64,000 nt of DNA from assembly GCF_014701095.1 (NCBI RefSeq), contig NZ_AP023439.1, forward strand, positions 3,894,001-3,958,000, written 5' to 3'. The notes beneath the pieces were generated by a model, which saw nothing but the letters and a program-made list of their open reading frames with translations, searched no databases and had not been told where the DNA came from. This DNA comes from Streptomyces tuirus. GTDB taxonomy: Bacteria; Actinomycetota; Actinomycetes; Streptomycetales; Streptomycetaceae. The translations under genes were made by a program, and so were the position numbers. Of the stretch, positions 1 through 8,315 are shown piece by piece (within the stretch, counting starts at the first letter, position 1; each line of letters starts with the position of its first letter).

Positions 1-54
1 CCTGGCGGGCCTCCCTGACGGGACGGCCCGCCCGGGGCGTGGTCGGGTGGGGAT

Positions 55-1122
55 GTGCAGGCCCCCCTCTCGCTCCTCCCCGTGCCCGTCCGGCGCTTCG
101 CGGCCTGGTGTGCCGTGCTGCTGCTCGCCACCGGGGTCGTCTACGTCGGGATCCGGCTGGTCGTCGAGTTCCGGACCGCCGTCGTGCCCGTGCTGCTCGC
201 CCTGCTCGGCACGGCGCTGCTCGGGCCGCTGCACCGGCGGCTCGTGAAGGCCGGGGTGCACCGCTCGGTCTCGGCCGGGCTCACCTGTGTCGCGGTGGTC
301 GCCGTGGTGGGCGGCGCCGTGTACATCGTGGTCGCCGCGCTCATCGACACCGGCGACGAGATCCTCGCCTCGCTCAAGCAGGCCGCCCGCGGGGTCTCCG
401 AGCACTTCGGCGCGGCCGGCACCTCGCTGGACGACCTCGCCTCCAACGCCCGTGAACTGCTCGGCAAGTTCGGCGGTACGGCCGCCTCCGGCGTGATCAG
501 CGGGGTCAGCGTGGTCGGCGAGTCCATCGCCATGGCCGTCCTCGCGCTGCTGCTCGTCTTCTTCTTCCTGCGCGACTCCGACAAGGCCGCCGCGACGCTG
601 CGCTCCCTGTCGCCCCGGGGTGCCGCCGACACCCTGGAGGCCATGGCACGGCGGGCGCTGAGAGCCGTCGAGGGGTTCATGCGCGGCACCACCATCATCG
701 CCCTCATCGACGCGCTGCTCATCACCGTGGGCCTGCTCGTCCTCGACGTGCCCGGCGCGGCCGGACTGGGCGCACTGGTCTTCGTCGGGGCGTACATCCC
801 CTACCTCGGCGCCTTCATCTCCGGCGCCCTGGCCGTCCTGGTCGCCCTCGCGGACCGGGGGTTCGTCATCGCGCTGTGGGCGCTCGGCGTGGTCCTGGCG
901 GTGCAGGTGCTGGAGGGGCACGTCCTCCAGCCGATGATCCAGAGCCGGACCGTGCAGATGCACCCGGCGCTGGTGATGGTGACGATCACGGCCGGTGCCT
1001 CCGTCGCCGGCGTGCTCGGGATGCTCCTCGCGGTCCCCCTCACCGCGGCGGCCTTCGGCATCGTCCAGGAACTGCGCACGCGCTACGGCGATCAGGAGCC
1101 GTCGCCGGCACAGGAACCGTGA
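55..1122 (+). CDS. AI-2E family (UPF0118) integral membrane permease
   Basis: A 355-residue polytopic membrane protein of the AI-2E/UPF0118 family, whose members are permease-like proteins proposed to export autoinducer-2 or to exchange ions; the substrate here cannot be read from sequence. An N-terminal pair of hydrophobic helices (about residues 15-80) is followed by an amphipathic stretch (about 90-150) and further membrane segments. The C-terminal half carries the family signature around GAYIPYLGAFISG and the LEGHVLQPMIQSR segment near residue 290. The GTG at 55 is the likely start because an in-frame stop lies at 16-18. It converges on the SpoIIE-type gene, and its last codons belong to a short repeat family that continues downstream. 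Confidence 0.85.
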   Translation: MQAPLSLLPVPVRRFAAWCAVLLLATGVVYVGIRLVVEFRTAVVPVLLALLGTALLGPLHRRLVKAGVHRSVSAGLTCVAVVAVVGGAVYIVVAALIDTGDEILASLKQAARGVSEHFGAAGTSLDDLASNARELLGKFGGTAASGVISGVSVVGESIAMAVLALLLVFFFLRDSDKAAATLRSLSPRGAADTLEAMARRALRAVEGFMRGTTIIALIDALLITVGLLVLDVPGAAGLGALVFVGAYIPYLGAFISGALAVLVALADRGFVIALWALGVVLAVQVLEGHVLQPMIQSRTVQMHPALVMVTITAGASVAGVLGMLLAVPLTAAAFGIVQELRTRYGDQEPSPAQEP

Positions 1123-1288
1123 CCGGTCAGGGCGACCGGGGCCGCCACCGTCCGCTCGTTGCGTCGGCAGCTACAGCGACCAGGAGTCACCGTCCCCTCC
1201 TGCGCCGGTCGGCTGCTACAGCGACCAGGGGAGCCACTGTCCTCTCCCGCGTCGGCCGCTACAGCGACCAGGAGCCGTCGCCCGAGCC
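1081..1288. repeat. Degenerate short repeats spanning two convergent gene ends
   Basis: Four copies of a block with the core CTACAGCGACCAGGAG lie near 1081, 1171, 1216 and 1259; the first is diverged. The last three are spaced 45 and 43 bp. On the minus strand the copy at 1259 encodes the last residues (GDGSWSL, stop) of the SpoIIE-type gene. The others are extra copies of that tail and stop codon downstream of it, and one lies inside the end of the AI-2E gene. They look like local duplication of a gene end. Confidence 0.7.
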
Positions 1289-3397
1289 GTTCACGGACTC
1301 GTAGAGCTCGAACCAGATGCTCTTGCCCTCGCCGCGCGGGTCGACGCCCCAGGCATGCGCGAGCAGTTCGATCAGCACCAGGCCGCGGCCGGAGGACGCC
1401 AGCTCCCCGGGCCGGCGCCGGTGGGGCAGGTCGTCACCGGCGTCCGTGACCTCGATCCGCAGCCGCCGCCCGCCCACCTCGCCGGTGATCTCGGCGACCA
1501 GCAGCGCGTCGTGGTCGGTGTGCACGAGGACGTTCGTCAGCAGCTCGGACAGCAGCAGCACCGCGGAGTCGACCTGGTCGGGCGAGGCCCAGTCGTGCAG
1601 CAGCTGGCGCAGCTGCTGCCGGGCGACCGCCACCCGCTCGGGCTCGGCCTGCGCCACGGTCAGCACCGAGCGCCGCACCGCAGGCCGTACCGACATCGCG
1701 TCACCGCAGCCGCAGCCCCCGCCCTCCCGGCTCAGCAGCAGCATCGCGATGTCGTCCTCGCGGCGGTCCGCCAGCGGGCCGGTGGTGTGGTGCGAGGACG
1801 GCCCGTGCACGGCCTGCACCAGCGTGTCGGCGAGGTCCTCCAGATCGCCCTTGTGCTCCTCCAGGGTCACGCGCAGCCGCCGCCAGCCGGAATCCAGGTC
1901 GTGGCCGCCGGTCTCCAGCAGGCCGTCCGTGCAGATCAGCATCGTCTCCCCGGGCTCAAGGGCGAGCCGGGTCGTGGGGTAGTCGGCGTCCGGGTCGATG
2001 CCGAGCGGCAGACCGCCCGACGTCGGCCGGGTCAGCACCGTGCCGTCGGCCATCCTGATCGCCGGGTCCGGATGCCCGGCACGGGCGATGTCCAGCACGC
2101 CCGTCGCCGGGTCGACCTCGACGTAGACGCAGGTCGCGAAGCGCGCGTCGGCCGGGTCCTCGTCGCCGATGCCGTGCAGGAAGCGGGAGGCGCGCGAGAG
2201 CACCGCGTCCGGCCGGTGGCCCTCCGAGGCGTAGGCCCGCAGGGCGATCCGCAGCTGGCCCATCAGCCCCGCCGCCCGTACGTCATGGCCCTGGACGTCA
2301 CCGATGACCAGCGCGAACCGCCCGCTGGGCAGGGGGATCACGTCGTACCAGTCGCCGCCGACCTGGAGCCCGCCGCCCGTCGGGACATAGCGGGCGGCGA
2401 CGCTCATGCCCGGGATGCGCTGCGGTCCGAGCCTCGGCAGCATCGTGCGCTGGAGCCCGTCGGTCAGGGCCCGCTCGCTCTCGGCCACGCCCGCCCGGGT
2501 CAGGGCCTGCGCCAGCATCCGTGCCACCGTCGCCAGCACGGACCGCTCGTCCGGGGTGAACGCGACCGGGTAGGTGAACGCCGCCATCCACGCGCCCATC
2601 GTCCGCCCGGCCACGGTCAGCGGCAGGAACGCCCAGGAACGGCGGCCGAAGCGCTCGGCGAGCGGCCAGGTCAGCGGGTAGCGGGCCTTGTAGTGCTCGG
2701 CGGAGGACAGGTAGACGGCCCGGCCCGTCCGCACCACCTCGGCGGCCGGGTAGTCCGTGTCCAGCGGCATGTCCGAGAAGGGGCTCTCGGTGCCCCGCTG
2801 CTGCCCGTGGTGGCCGATGATCGTCAGGCGGTCGCCCGAGACCCCGAACACCGCCAGCCCGTCCGGCGAGAACCCGGGCATCGACAAATTCGCCGTGACC
2901 CGCAGGACCTCCTGGGTGGAGCGCGCCTCCGCGAGGGCCCGGCCCGCGTCCAGCAGGAACGCCTCCCGCGAGCGCCGCCAGTCGCCGGTCACCGCGCTGC
3001 GCCCGGCCGGGGTGCCCGGCGTCGGCTCGGTGACCTCCTGAAGGGTGCCGATCAGCCGGTACGCCTTACGGGCCCGGTCGAAGGTCGGCTTGGAGCGGCT
3101 GCGGACGACCCGGACGACCCGGCCCAGCTCGTCCATGATCCGGATCCGGACCTCGGCGAGGGTGCCCTCGGCGACGGCCAGCTGGACCACGCCGGTGATC
3201 TCGTTCCAGTCGACCGGGTGCAGCCGGGCCCGGGCCTGGGCCTCCGTGAGGCTGACCTGCTCGGCGGGCAGCCCGAGCAACCGGGCCGCCTCGGCATCGA
3301 CCGTGACCAGCCCGGTGGCGGTGTCCCAGTGCCACAGGCCGGTCGCGAGGGCGGCGAGGGCCTCCCCCACGGCGGGCAACGGCTCGCCAGTGCGCAT
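1259..3397 (-). CDS. PAS-GAF-PP2C (SpoIIE) phosphatase fused to RsbW-like ATPase
   Basis: A 712-residue cytoplasmic regulator of the RsbU/SpoIIE type. A PAS-like region (about residues 10-125) and a GAF region (about 145-300) precede a PP2C phosphatase domain (about 325-555) with GGDWYDV, GDVQGHD, TDGLLE and REDDIAML metal-binding motifs. The last part (about 575-700) is a GHKL ATPase with SELLTNVLVHT (N box) and a GRGL glycine motif, as in RsbW anti-sigma kinases. Such proteins control anti-sigma-factor antagonists by opposing dephosphorylation and phosphorylation. No anti-sigma antagonist is adjacent, so the partner is unknown. The start at 3397 gives a complete PAS domain. It is divergent from aspS. 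Confidence 0.88.
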   Translation of the reverse strand: MRTGEPLPAVGEALAALATGLWHWDTATGLVTVDAEAARLLGLPAEQVSLTEAQARARLHPVDWNEITGVVQLAVAEGTLAEVRIRIMDELGRVVRVVRSRSKPTFDRARKAYRLIGTLQEVTEPTPGTPAGRSAVTGDWRRSREAFLLDAGRALAEARSTQEVLRVTANLSMPGFSPDGLAVFGVSGDRLTIIGHHGQQRGTESPFSDMPLDTDYPAAEVVRTGRAVYLSSAEHYKARYPLTWPLAERFGRRSWAFLPLTVAGRTMGAWMAAFTYPVAFTPDERSVLATVARMLAQALTRAGVAESERALTDGLQRTMLPRLGPQRIPGMSVAARYVPTGGGLQVGGDWYDVIPLPSGRFALVIGDVQGHDVRAAGLMGQLRIALRAYASEGHRPDAVLSRASRFLHGIGDEDPADARFATCVYVEVDPATGVLDIARAGHPDPAIRMADGTVLTRPTSGGLPLGIDPDADYPTTRLALEPGETMLICTDGLLETGGHDLDSGWRRLRVTLEEHKGDLEDLADTLVQAVHGPSSHHTTGPLADRREDDIAMLLLSREGGGCGCGDAMSVRPAVRRSVLTVAQAEPERVAVARQQLRQLLHDWASPDQVDSAVLLLSELLTNVLVHTDHDALLVAEITGEVGGRRLRIEVTDAGDDLPHRRRPGELASSGRGLVLIELLAHAWGVDPRGEGKSIWFELYESVNGSGDGSWSL

Positions 3398-3469
3398 TGC
3401 CCTACTTTAAGAAGAGGCCGTCGAACGCTGCCACCGATAGCGGACATGTGCCCGAACGACGGCGGGCGC

Positions 3470-3557
3470 GGACTCGATGAACGACCACGGCGGACTCGAT
3501 GAACGACCACGGTGTGCTCGACGCACGACCGCGGCGTGCTCGATCCATAACTGTGGA
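3470..3557. repeat. Four tandem 22-bp units upstream of aspS
   Basis: Two near-identical 22-bp units (3470-3491, 3492-3513) begin GGACTCGATGAACGACCACG. Two diverged units follow (3514-3535 and from 3536). They lie between the divergent SpoIIE-type and aspS genes, upstream of the parS site. The period is two helical turns, which would suit a repeated protein-binding site, but no known operator is recognised. Confidence 0.6.
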
Positions 3558-3593
3558 GAGGCGATCTTCGCCTGCCCGGTACGCTGGGGAGGC

Positions 3594-3607
3594 GTTTCAC
3601 GTGAAAC
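3594..3607. promoter_or_regulatory. parS: parS centromere site (ParB binding)
   Basis: GTTTCACGTGAAAC is a perfect 14-bp palindrome identical to the Streptomyces parS consensus bound by ParB during chromosome segregation; in Streptomyces these sites cluster around oriC. It lies 35 bp before the aspS start. A possible -10 hexamer TACGCT is at 3580-3585, so the site may fall at or just after the aspS transcription start. Confidence 0.9.
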
Positions 3608-3642
3608 ACAGACCCCGATCAGCGAAGACTGGATGAACGACG

Positions 3643-5406
3643 ATGCATCGGTACAGGTCCCACACCTGCGGCGAGCTCCGCTCCTCTGACGTCGGCAGCG
3701 ACGTCCGGCTGAGTGGCTGGCTGCACAATCGGCGCGACCTGGGCGGCATCCTCTTCATCGATCTGCGCGATCACTACGGCATCACGCAGCTCGTGGCCCG
3801 TCCCGGCACCCCCGCCTACGAGGCCCTCGACAAGCTCTCCAAGGAGTCGACCGTCCGTGTCGACGGCAAGGTCGTCTCCCGGGGCGCGGAGAACATCAAC
3901 CCCGAGCTGCCGACCGGTGAGATCGAGGTCGAGGTCGGCGAGGTCGAGCTGCTCGGCGCGGCCGCCCCGCTGCCGTTCACGATCAACACCGAGGACGGCG
4001 TCAACGAGGAGCGGCGCCTGGAGTACCGCTTCCTCGACCTGCGCCGCGAGCGCATGCACAAGAACATCATGCTGCGCTCGTCGGTGATCGCCTCGATCCG
4101 CTCGAAGATGGTCGCCCTCGGGTTCAACGAGATGGCGACGCCGATCCTGTCCGCGACGTCCCCCGAGGGCGCCCGCGACTTCGTCGTCCCGTCCCGTCTG
4201 CACCCCGGCAAGTTCTACGCCCTGCCCCAGGCGCCGCAGCAGTTCAAGCAGCTGCTGATGATCTCCGGCTTCGACCGGTACTTCCAGATCGCGCCCTGCT
4301 TCCGCGACGAGGACGCCCGCGCCGACCGTTCGCCGGGCGAGTTCTACCAGCTCGACATCGAGATGAGCTTCGTCGAGCAGGAGGACGTCTTCCAGCCCGT
4401 CGAGAAGCTCATGACCGAGCTCTTCGAGGAGTTCGGCGGCGGCCGGCACGTCACCTCGCCGTTCCCGCGGATCCCGTTCCGCGAGGCGATGCTGAAGTAC
4501 GGCTCCGACAAGCCCGACCTGCGCGCCCAGCTCGAACTCGTCGACATCACCGACATCTTCGAGGGCTCGGAGTTCAAGGCGTTCGCCGGCAAGCACGTCC
4601 GTGCCCTGCCGGTGCCGGACGTCTCCGGCCAGCCCCGCAAGTTCTTCGACCAGCTCGGCGACTACGCCGTCTCGCAGGGCGCCAAGGGCCTGGCCTGGGT
4701 CCGCGTCGCCGAGGACGGCTCGCTGTCCGGCCCGATCGCGAAGTTCCTCACCGAGGACAACGTCGCCGAGCTCACCAAGCGCCTGTCGCTCGCGGCCGGC
4801 CACGCGGTCTTCTTCGGCGCGGGCGAGTTCGACGAGGTCTCCAAGATCATGGGCGCGGTCCGGGTCGAGGCGGCCAAGCGGGCCGGGCACTTCGAGGAGG
4901 GCGTCTTCCGGTTCTGCTGGATCGTCGACTTCCCGATGTACGAGAAGGACGAGGAGACCGGCAAGATCGACTTCTCGCACAACCCGTTCTCCATGCCGCA
5001 GGGCGGTCTGGAAGCCCTGGAGACCCAGGACCCGCTGGACATCCTCGGCTGGCAGTACGACATCGTCTGCAACGGCGTCGAGCTGTCCTCCGGCGCGATC
5101 CGGAACCACGAGCCGGAGATCATGCTCAAGGCCTTCGAGATCGCCGGGTACGACCGCGAGACCGTCGAGGACAAGTTCGCGGGCATGCTGCGCGCCTTCC
5201 GCTTCGGCGCCCCGCCGCACGGCGGCATCGCCCCGGGCGTCGACCGCATCGTCATGCTGCTCGCCGACGAGCCCAACATCCGCGAGACCATCGCCTTCCC
5301 GCTCAACGGCAACGCCCAGGACCTGATGATGGGCGCGCCGACGGAGCTGGAGGAGGACCGGCTGAGGGAACTGCACCTGTCGGTGCGCAAGCCGCAGCCG
5401 AAGTAG
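3643..5406 (+). CDS. aspS: Aspartate--tRNA ligase
   Basis: Aspartyl-tRNA synthetase, 587 residues, the normal size for bacterial class II AspRS. It charges tRNA-Asp in the cytoplasm. The N-terminal OB-fold anticodon-binding domain (about 15-105) contains LSGWLHNRRDLGGILFIDLR. Class II motif 2 is FRDEDARADRSPGE (near residue 220), and motif 3 is GAPPHGGIAPGVDR (near 520). The bacterial GAD insertion lies between them (about 285-430). In actinomycetes lacking AsnRS the enzyme may also charge tRNA-Asn for GatCAB; this is inference because those genes are outside the window. The ATG at 3643 follows the parS site and is followed by a strong hairpin after the stop. Confidence 0.98.
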   Translation: MHRYRSHTCGELRSSDVGSDVRLSGWLHNRRDLGGILFIDLRDHYGITQLVARPGTPAYEALDKLSKESTVRVDGKVVSRGAENINPELPTGEIEVEVGEVELLGAAAPLPFTINTEDGVNEERRLEYRFLDLRRERMHKNIMLRSSVIASIRSKMVALGFNEMATPILSATSPEGARDFVVPSRLHPGKFYALPQAPQQFKQLLMISGFDRYFQIAPCFRDEDARADRSPGEFYQLDIEMSFVEQEDVFQPVEKLMTELFEEFGGGRHVTSPFPRIPFREAMLKYGSDKPDLRAQLELVDITDIFEGSEFKAFAGKHVRALPVPDVSGQPRKFFDQLGDYAVSQGAKGLAWVRVAEDGSLSGPIAKFLTEDNVAELTKRLSLAAGHAVFFGAGEFDEVSKIMGAVRVEAAKRAGHFEEGVFRFCWIVDFPMYEKDEETGKIDFSHNPFSMPQGGLEALETQDPLDILGWQYDIVCNGVELSSGAIRNHEPEIMLKAFEIAGYDRETVEDKFAGMLRAFRFGAPPHGGIAPGVDRIVMLLADEPNIRETIAFPLNGNAQDLMMGAPTELEEDRLRELHLSVRKPQPK

Positions 5407-5419
5407 CCGATCTGCCGTG

Positions 5420-5453
5420 AGTGGCTCGGAACCGCCGCCGGTTCCGGGCCACT
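5420..5453 (+). terminator. Hairpin terminator of aspS
   Basis: AGTGGCTCGGAACC (5420-5433) pairs with GGTTCCGGGCCACT (5440-5453) across a six-base loop, with one mismatch, 14 bp after the aspS stop. There is no long U tract, as is usual in Streptomyces. Confidence 0.75.
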
Positions 5454-5523
5454 TTCGCGTCCAGGGCTCTTACCCAGCTCTCACCCAGGCTCCTGACAGC
5501 CGGGCTGCCTAGCTTCCCTTTCC

Positions 5524-6513
5524 ATGACGGCACAGGAGACGGCCCGAGGGCCTAAGCACAAACGGGATCTGACACGCCGCAAGGTCGTCGCCGCGGGCGC
5601 CGGTGCGGTGGTGGCGGCGGGCGTCGGCGGTGCGTTCGCCGCGGGCGCCTTCGCCGACGAGGAGACGACGGCGGCGAAGGGGAAGGCGGCGGCCAAGGGG
5701 AAGGCGGCCGGAACGTCCGGCGAGGCCTGCTACAAGCTGACCTCCGAGACGACCGAAGGCCCCTACTACATCGACGCGGACAAGCTCCGCCGGGACGTCA
5801 CCGAGGACCAGGAGGGCATCCCGCTCACCCTGCGTCTGAAGGTGATCGACTCCGACACCTGCAAGCCGCTCGCGAACGCCGCCGTCGACATCTGGCACTG
5901 CAACGCGCTGGGCGTGTACTCCGGGTACGAGTCGATGGGCAGCGGGGGCGGTGGAGGGGACGGCGGCACGCCTCCCTCCGGTATGCCCTCCGGTACGCCG
6001 ACCGGGACCCCCACGGGTGCGCCTCCGGGAGGCGGCGGTGGCGGAGGAGGGCACGAGGAGCCCACCGACGACGAGCGCTACCTGCGGGGCACGTGGCGTA
6101 CGGACAAGAAGGGCGAGGTCGTGTTCCGCACGGTCTTCCCGGGCTGGTACCAGGGGCGTTGCGTGCACATCCACACCAAGGTGCATGTGAACGGCACCTG
6201 GACCGACGCGGGCTACGAGGGCGGCACGACCTGCCACACCGGGCAGCTCTTCTTCGACGAGGCGTCCGTGCTGGCGACGGCCGAGGTCGCGCCGTACTCC
6301 GCCAACACCACGACCCGCACGACCCTCGACGACGACACCATCTACCCGGGCAACGGCACCGAGGGTGGTCTGCTGAGGCTGAAGTACAAGAAGGGCGCCA
6401 TCGCGAAGGGCGTCACCGCCTCGCTCATCATGGGAGTCGACCCGGAGACCACACAGGACGGCACGGGCGACTCCGTCCAGCCGGGCATGTCGGCCTCGGC
6501 GTCCGCGGGCTGA
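5524..6513 (+). CDS. Exported intradiol ring-cleavage dioxygenase
   Basis: A 329-residue Tat-exported member of the catechol/protocatechuate intradiol dioxygenase family. The twin-arginine signal TRRKVVAAGAG is followed by a hydrophobic Ala/Gly stretch. The non-haem Fe(III) ligands appear as Tyr in TTEGPYYID, Tyr in FPGWYQGR and the two His of RCVHIHTK. A Gly/Thr/Pro-rich insertion (about residues 140-178, GGGG and TPTGTPTG runs) interrupts the fold at a surface loop. Secreted enzymes of this group in Streptomyces act on lignin-like aromatics, but the substrate cannot be read here. It is a single gene; a hairpin follows downstream at 6701-6742. Confidence 0.88.
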   Translation: MTAQETARGPKHKRDLTRRKVVAAGAGAVVAAGVGGAFAAGAFADEETTAAKGKAAAKGKAAGTSGEACYKLTSETTEGPYYIDADKLRRDVTEDQEGIPLTLRLKVIDSDTCKPLANAAVDIWHCNALGVYSGYESMGSGGGGGDGGTPPSGMPSGTPTGTPTGAPPGGGGGGGGHEEPTDDERYLRGTWRTDKKGEVVFRTVFPGWYQGRCVHIHTKVHVNGTWTDAGYEGGTTCHTGQLFFDEASVLATAEVAPYSANTTTRTTLDDDTIYPGNGTEGGLLRLKYKKGAIAKGVTASLIMGVDPETTQDGTGDSVQPGMSASASAG

Positions 6514-6700
6514 GAGAGACGGAGACAGCACGAACGGGGGCCTGTACACCCTCTCGCCGGCGTCGCTCCTGGCGGTGCTGGGGGTGGCGTTCGTACGGCA
6601 CACGCAGCATGGTGCGGGGACGGGCTCGGGCGGGGAGAGCGTGGCCGTGACGGGGCGGCTGGTCGCGGGGAAGGCGCGCTGACTCGAGCCCACCCGACCC

Positions 6701-6742
6701 AGGCCTCGGGCCCGCTTCTTGGATGGGGCGGGCCCGGCCTTC
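6701..6742. terminator. Hairpin between convergent genes
   Basis: An imperfect GC-rich inverted repeat (GGCCTCGGGCCCGC and GGCGGGCCCGGCC) lies between the dioxygenase gene (+) and the Rpn-like gene (-), so it could end transcription from both sides. The 190 bp before it hold an in-frame stretch ending at 6682 with no recognisable product. Confidence 0.5.
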
Positions 6743-6754
6743 GGGAAGTACCGC

Positions 6755-7645
6755 TCACTCTTCGACGAACAGATCCTCGGCGGTGGTGGCCGTCAGGGAG
6801 CGGTCGAACCAGAGGGTGAGGGTGTCGAGGTCGGTGCAGGAGGTGATGCGGTCGCGGATGTCCTGGGGAATGCCGATACCGCGCTTCTCCAGTACGCGCA
6901 GGACGGACTCGGCCTTGCCCTCGACGATGCCTTCGGCTTTGCCCTCCAAGTACGTCTCCTCGAAGAGGGTTCCCCTGCCCGGGAAGTATGTGGCGACCAT
7001 CTTCTCCAGCTCTCTCCATGTCTCCCGGACCGGAGTGTTCTCCAGTCCGACCTCAAGCCATTCGCACCAGTACTTCGCTGTTGCCCTGTCGAGCGACCGC
7101 ATGCCGCGGGCCACCATGGACAGTATGGCCGGGGCGTTTTCGCTCTCGCTATGCACGATGGCCGAGAAGGTGGCCATGGCCGGTTCCCGGGCCACGACGG
7201 ATTCGTCCGTGATCTCCGGGACGTTGTCGGGGCTCAGTACGAAAGGGCGGGTGCTCTGTGTCGTCCAGGTGCCCACTCGGCACTCGAAGGGGCCGGCTGC
7301 CCAGGAAGCCGTCGACCGCTTTCTGCAGACCGAGACGAGCAGCACCGGCAGCTCGTACTTCGCGTGCAGGTACGCCACGTAGTAGGACCAACTGGAGCCC
7401 TTGTCGCGAGCCCGGTCGGTCTGGGCCTCGATGGCGATCAGGAAGCCGTCTCCGTCAGACGGTTCGACCCTCAGCACCGTGTCGACGCGGCGCTCCAGCG
7501 GTTTGACCTCCGTGGCGTCGGGGGTGAGCGCCTCGATGATCGCTTTCGCGGGCGGCGGCAGCCCCAGCGCCTTGAAGGCGGGAGTGAGAACCTCCGGATG
7601 GTCCTGGAAGATCCGGTGTGAGGTCTCATGGGTTGATGTGACCAT
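6755..7645 (-). CDS. Rpn-like PD-(D/E)XK nuclease family protein
   Basis: A 296-residue protein resembling the Rpn (recombination-promoting nuclease) family, often labelled transposase-like. The PD-(D/E)XK-type core is visible as Asp55 in RRVDTVLRV and Glu73-x-Gln75 in FLIAIEAQTD. The C-terminal third has the typical helical tail: YFPGRGTLFEETYLEGKAEG, then a Lys/Glu-rich helix and a CTDLDTLTLWFDR repeat-like unit. A truncated paralogue and a tail-like paralogue lie 0.7-2.3 kb upstream, so this is the best preserved of three copies. A 17-bp motif 48 bp before the start is shared with the truncated copy. Nuclease activity is inferred from the family. Confidence 0.65.
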   Translation of the reverse strand: MVTSTHETSHRIFQDHPEVLTPAFKALGLPPPAKAIIEALTPDATEVKPLERRVDTVLRVEPSDGDGFLIAIEAQTDRARDKGSSWSYYVAYLHAKYELPVLLVSVCRKRSTASWAAGPFECRVGTWTTQSTRPFVLSPDNVPEITDESVVAREPAMATFSAIVHSESENAPAILSMVARGMRSLDRATAKYWCEWLEVGLENTPVRETWRELEKMVATYFPGRGTLFEETYLEGKAEGIVEGKAESVLRVLEKRGIGIPQDIRDRITSCTDLDTLTLWFDRSLTATTAEDLFVEE

Positions 7646-7692
7646 GTGCGCAAGCTAGGACCATCGAATGCGGTGTACTCAGCGGTTCAGCT

Positions 7693-7709
7693 GCGTTCAC
7701 TCTTTCGAG
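7693..7709 (-). promoter_or_regulatory. Shared promoter-region motif of Rpn-like gene (copy 1)
   Basis: GCGTTCACTCTTTCGAG on the plus strand (CTCGAAAGAGTGAACGC on the coding strand) lies 48 bp before the start of the Rpn-like gene. It is repeated exactly at 9108-9124, before the truncated paralogue. Same distance and same orientation argue for a promoter or operator rather than chance. Confidence 0.55.
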
Positions 7710-7728
7710 AGCGGCGGATACGTTCACG

Positions 7729-7890
7729 TCATGTGGTCGACGGCCGCTGGAGGAGATAGCCGGAGACGGAGCTGAGGGCTTCGTCGTCCAGGACGTAGGT
7801 GTCCGACCAGTTACGTTGTTCGACGGGGGCCAGCAGGGACTCGACGGTGCAGGACCAGGCTTCGCACAGGTGACGAATGAAGAGGCCCAC
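7729..7890 (-). pseudogene. Orphan C-terminal coding remnant
   Basis: Reading the minus strand gives an open stretch of about 53 codons ending at TGA (7729-7731). It contains LLAPVEQRNWSDTYVLDDE and SSVSGYLLQRPS, with protein-like composition but no start codon or upstream domain. It runs into the opposite-strand DUF5753 remnant. It looks like the tail of a lost gene, and I do not recognise the family. Confidence 0.35.
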
Positions 7891-8086
7891 CAGAGATCGA
7901 ACTGCTGAAGTTCGCGGACGGCTCCGCCGTGGGGCGCTCCGATGGTGCGTTCAACGGCCGGCCGACCTCCGACCCCAGACACCTGCGCATCCTTGAGCTG
8001 CGGTATGGCACCATCCGGGCCCAGGCGCTCTCACCGCGGGAGTCGCTGGCCTTCGTCGACCAACTGCTGGGAGAGGCACGGTCCGC
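7887..8086 (+). pseudogene. DUF5753 helix-turn-helix regulator, C-terminal remnant
   Basis: The stretch reads PPEIELLKFADGSAVGRSDG, followed by LRILELRYGTIRAQALSPRE and FVDQLLGEAR. This matches the C-terminal end of the XRE-DUF5753 (Scr1/WhiJ-like) regulators that are abundant in Streptomyces. The helix-turn-helix and most of DUF5753 are missing, and the usual stop codon after LLGEA is lost. It is followed by a DUF397 remnant, the usual partner of such regulators. Confidence 0.6.
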
Positions 8087-8296
8087 AAGACCACTGCTGG
8101 GGACGCCTCCGGGCTGGTGTGGTTCAAGAGCAGCTACAGCAGCGGGAACGACGGCAACTCCTGCGTTGAGCTCGCCGTCACCCCCGGCACCGTGCATGTT
8201 CGCGACTCCAAGAACGTGGAAGGCCCCCGTTTGGCGATCACGCCCGGCGCGTGGGCGGACTTCGTGGCCCATGCTTCGAGGGCGCTGACCGGGTAG
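8078..8296 (+). pseudogene. DUF397 domain protein remnant lacking a start codon
   Basis: In the frame ending at TAG 8294-8296 the translation contains VWFKSSYSSGNDGNSCVELA, then HVRDSKN and ITPGAWADFVAHA. These are the hallmarks of DUF397, the small partner of WhiJ/Scr1-type regulators. The expected ATG near 8076-8080 is absent (the sequence reads GGCACGGTC), so the gene is probably silent. The domain itself is complete. Confidence 0.65.
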
Positions 8297-8315
8297 CTCC
8301 TGACCTCTGGGGCCC

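Noticed and set aside
1160..1290. CRISPR-like short repeats with about 28-bp spacers
   Set aside because: Only three good copies with similar spacers, no cas genes, and the repeats coincide with the gene tail on the minus strand.
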